The position numbers were made by a program, and so were the translations under genes. Below, piece after piece: positions 5,238 to 7,284 of a DNA stretch of 7,284 nucleotides. This DNA comes from Gemmataceae bacterium (GTDB lineage Bacteria > Planctomycetota > Planctomycetia > Gemmatales > Gemmataceae): positions 1 through 7,284 of the forward strand of contig JAFMJU010000200.1 in NCBI GenBank assembly GCA_017853285.1. Direction: 5' to 3'. Each line of letters starts with the position of its first letter. Position 1 is the first letter of the stretch. Under the pieces are notes generated by a model. That model searched no databases. It worked only from the letters and a program-made list of their open reading frames with translations, and was not told the origin of the DNA.

Positions 5238-7284
5238 ATGAATCGGCAGATTGCATACCTGGTCGGCATGGGGGTCCTGCTCACGGTCGCATGGCTCTGG
5301 CGCGACTCTGTCGTGAACCCCAACGCCGAGAAGAACGGCTTGCGCGAGCAGGATGTCGGCAATGTCGAGGTAACGGGCCGCGCCGTCGAGCTGGCCCTGA
5401 CGGGATCGCGCGGCATGGCGGTCGCCTACCTGTGGTACGAGGCGACCGAGCTCCAGAAGAAGAACCGCTGGAACGAGGTGGAGCTGGTCGTCCGCTCCCT
5501 CACCAAGCTGCAGCCCCACTTTATCACCCCGTGGCTCTTCCAGAGCTGGAATTTCGCTTATAACGTTTACGCCGAGGTGGATCGGCCCAGGGAAAAGCTC
5601 TACTACCTCTCCCGGGGTTGCGAGATGCTCGCGGAGGGCGATCGCCGCAACCGTTTCAACCCCGACCTGCGTTTCAACCTGGGCCTATACCAGCAGCACA
5701 AGATCAACCAGTCCGACGAGACGAACATCATGCGTTCGCTCTTCCAGTTGGCCTGCGTGCCCCCGGCTGAACGCGAGCCCAGGCGTTTCCAGGTATTTGA
5801 TGAGAAGGGTGTGGCGGGGGAACCGGGATCGGAGGTGCGCTGGAACCGCTTCCAATCAACCCGTGACGAGATTCGGAAATCTGATCCACTCGCAGAATGG
5901 CGGCTCAGGCTCCGTCTGGCCCGCAAGGCCGAGATCGACACCATCCTGAACCTGCCCGAGGAAGAAAAAGCTCCTCAAATGATCCCCGCGGACATGGCCA
6001 TGTCGGCGACGGAGCGATCCATCGCCTGGATGGACAAAACCGAGCAGGGCAACACGGGCCTGTTCTCCGTCCCGCCCCTCGCCGGTGGCCTGTGGGGCGC
6101 CATGGGTTCCCTGCCGCTGCTGACTGACCGGGTGGTGGTCGCCGATGGCACCCTCATACCTGAAACCAGATTTGAGGATTATCGAAAGGCCAACCCGGTG
6201 GACGCTGCGCTCGCCGGCTTGCGGGCCGCCCGGGGCGACAAGGTGTTGGAACTTCCCGTCGCCACAACCCAGGCGGATCTGGACAAGCTGCAAAAGCAGC
6301 GCGACGCCATCGACCCGGCGGTTGCGGCAACGGCCCGCGAGAAGTTGCTGGCCCGCTTCGATCGCGCCGAGAGGGAATTGGAGGCTTTCTGCCTGCGCTA
6401 CCCCACCCTGGTGCGCCGCCTGAAGGAAGGCACCCGGCCCGAATACCTGAATGTCCGCGCCGAAAAGGGTCGCGGGCGGGCACGCCGACGAACCCAGTTT
6501 GTTTGTGATTCGGCCGACGCCTTCATCCGTTTCCTCGATGACAGCCAAGCCATCCCCTCGCTGTATGACACCGAGGCCTACCGGCGTCCCGGCCCCAATG
6601 GATGGCGCGCGCCGGACACCCTCCCTCCCCTGAATCCAAACCTCCTGGCCCGCTTTCCCTCGGTCCCCGGAAAGCCGGACCGTGTCCCCGGGGTGAATGA
6701 GGAATACGACCCCGCCGCACCGGTGCAGTACTACGCCACCAAGACGGAACAGTGGCTGAACGACCAGTTCGACGCGTGGGCCGCCGCGCTTGCCTGGTAC
6801 CGGTACGCTCAGGAGCCGCTACCCAAGGCCGGGGAATTTCCCGGCTCAACCCGTCCGATCGAGGACCGCGTGGCCCAGCGCAAACCCAAGAACATGGCCG
6901 CCATCATTTTCAGGACCCAGCCCGGCCTGATGCAGGAAAAGATGGGGCAGAGGTTGATGCAGGAAGGCTGGTTCGACGCCGACGAGGGCGACAACGATCC
7001 GGCAAGGTCCGGGAGCACCCTGGCCCAGGGACCCGGCGGCGGCTATGTCCTGCGGGATTGGATTGCCAACAAGGCCCTGGTGTTGGGCAAGGGAAGCAAT
7101 GTCCTGGCGCCGGCCATCGCAGAGACGGAGCGCGTCTGGCGCGAGATCGCCAAGGCCAACAAGATGGTCATCGACCCGTTGACCGAGCGGAACATGGACA
7201 ACAACGCCAAGCTCTACCGGGATACCATTCTGGCCACCCCCGAGGTGAGGGCGTTGTATGAGGGTTCTCCCGAGCGTCTGGACA
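5238..7284 (+). CDS. Membrane-anchored TPR-like protein of unknown function, 3' end missing
   Basis: An open frame of 682 codons runs from ATG 5238, preceded by GGAG, past the right edge, so the protein is longer. Residues 5-20 form a single hydrophobic helix (IAYLVGMGVLLTVAWL) followed by WRDSVV, reading as an uncleaved anchor with the rest outside the cytoplasm. Residues about 55-155 look like paired TPR-like helices: SRGMAVAYLWYEATELQKK, then LVVRSLTKLQPHF, then WLFQSWNFAYNVYAEVD, then NPDLRFNLGLYQQHK. From memory this resembles a Planctomycetes/Verrucomicrobia family with a core like LqPrf-W-AWNmaYN; I cannot run the comparison. A charged helical stretch at about 344-386 may be a coiled coil. 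The remainder (about 390-682), rich in Pro, Trp and Tyr, matches no domain I recognise. The gene lies 70 bp after the permease with no terminator between, suggesting the protein acts with that transporter, perhaps as an outside scaffold. No catalytic motif is visible. Gene call firm, function open. Confidence 0.9.
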   Translation, partial: MNRQIAYLVGMGVLLTVAWLWRDSVVNPNAEKNGLREQDVGNVEVTGRAVELALTGSRGMAVAYLWYEATELQKKNRWNEVELVVRSLTKLQPHFITPWLFQSWNFAYNVYAEVDRPREKLYYLSRGCEMLAEGDRRNRFNPDLRFNLGLYQQHKINQSDETNIMRSLFQLACVPPAEREPRRFQVFDEKGVAGEPGSEVRWNRFQSTRDEIRKSDPLAEWRLRLRLARKAEIDTILNLPEEEKAPQMIPADMAMSATERSIAWMDKTEQGNTGLFSVPPLAGGLWGAMGSLPLLTDRVVVADGTLIPETRFEDYRKANPVDAALAGLRAARGDKVLELPVATTQADLDKLQKQRDAIDPAVAATAREKLLARFDRAERELEAFCLRYPTLVRRLKEGTRPEYLNVRAEKGRGRARRRTQFVCDSADAFIRFLDDSQAIPSLYDTEAYRRPGPNGWRAPDTLPPLNPNLLARFPSVPGKPDRVPGVNEEYDPAAPVQYYATKTEQWLNDQFDAWAAALAWYRYAQEPLPKAGEFPGSTRPIEDRVAQRKPKNMAAIIFRTQPGLMQEKMGQRLMQEGWFDADEGDNDPARSGSTLAQGPGGGYVLRDWIANKALVLGKGSNVLAPAIAETERVWREIAKANKMVIDPLTERNMDNNAKLYRDTILATPEVRALYEGSPERLD

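Noticed and set aside
5856..6548. 230-codon minus-strand open frame opposite the TPR-like gene
   Set aside because: The plus-strand frame is open for 682 codons with a good start signal; the antisense frame has no start signal or recognisable motif.
6451..6560. Possible frameshift in the TPR-like gene near the Arg-rich stretch
   Set aside because: The basic run GRGRARRR (residues 411-418) looked odd, but the same frame continues with plausible protein (DSADAFIRFLDDS) and stays open to the window edge, so no shift is needed.

Overview
The window looks like a piece of a Planctomycetes chromosome, probably a Gemmata-like lineage. The strongest sign is the minus-strand gene at 1-1764. It joins a cytochrome-like N-terminus, a Big_2-type immunoglobulin-like domain, a DUF1549-type (PSCyt2) domain and the start of a DUF1553-type (PSD1) domain, an architecture typical of Planctomycetes and some Verrucomicrobia. 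The large protein at the right end also resembles a membrane-anchored, TPR-like family that I recall from the same phyla. Coding DNA is GC-rich with G/C-rich third codon positions.

Layout. (1) 1-1764, minus strand: secreted c-type-cytochrome-like DUF1549/DUF1553 protein, 588 codons visible; its C-terminus lies beyond the left edge. (2) 1765-2255: 491 bp divergent intergenic region with a very AT-rich core (8 G/C in the 60 bases 1921-1980), a perfect 14 bp AT palindrome and candidate promoters on both strands. (3) 2256-3176, plus strand: ABC transporter ATP-binding protein of the ABC-2 export class. (4) 3224-5167, plus strand: its permease, with about nine predicted membrane helices and a roughly 220-residue extracytoplasmic insertion. 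(5) 5238-7284, plus strand: membrane-anchored TPR-like protein of unknown function, 682 codons visible, running off the right edge.

The three plus-strand genes are separated by only 47 and 70 bp, each has a Shine-Dalgarno-like sequence, and no convincing terminator lies between them. They probably form one operon: an ATPase, a permease with a large outside domain, and a membrane-tethered partner facing the same compartment. The substrate cannot be read from the sequence. The divergent cytochrome-like gene need not be related in function. No RNA genes, insertion sequences, CRISPR arrays or attachment sites were seen.
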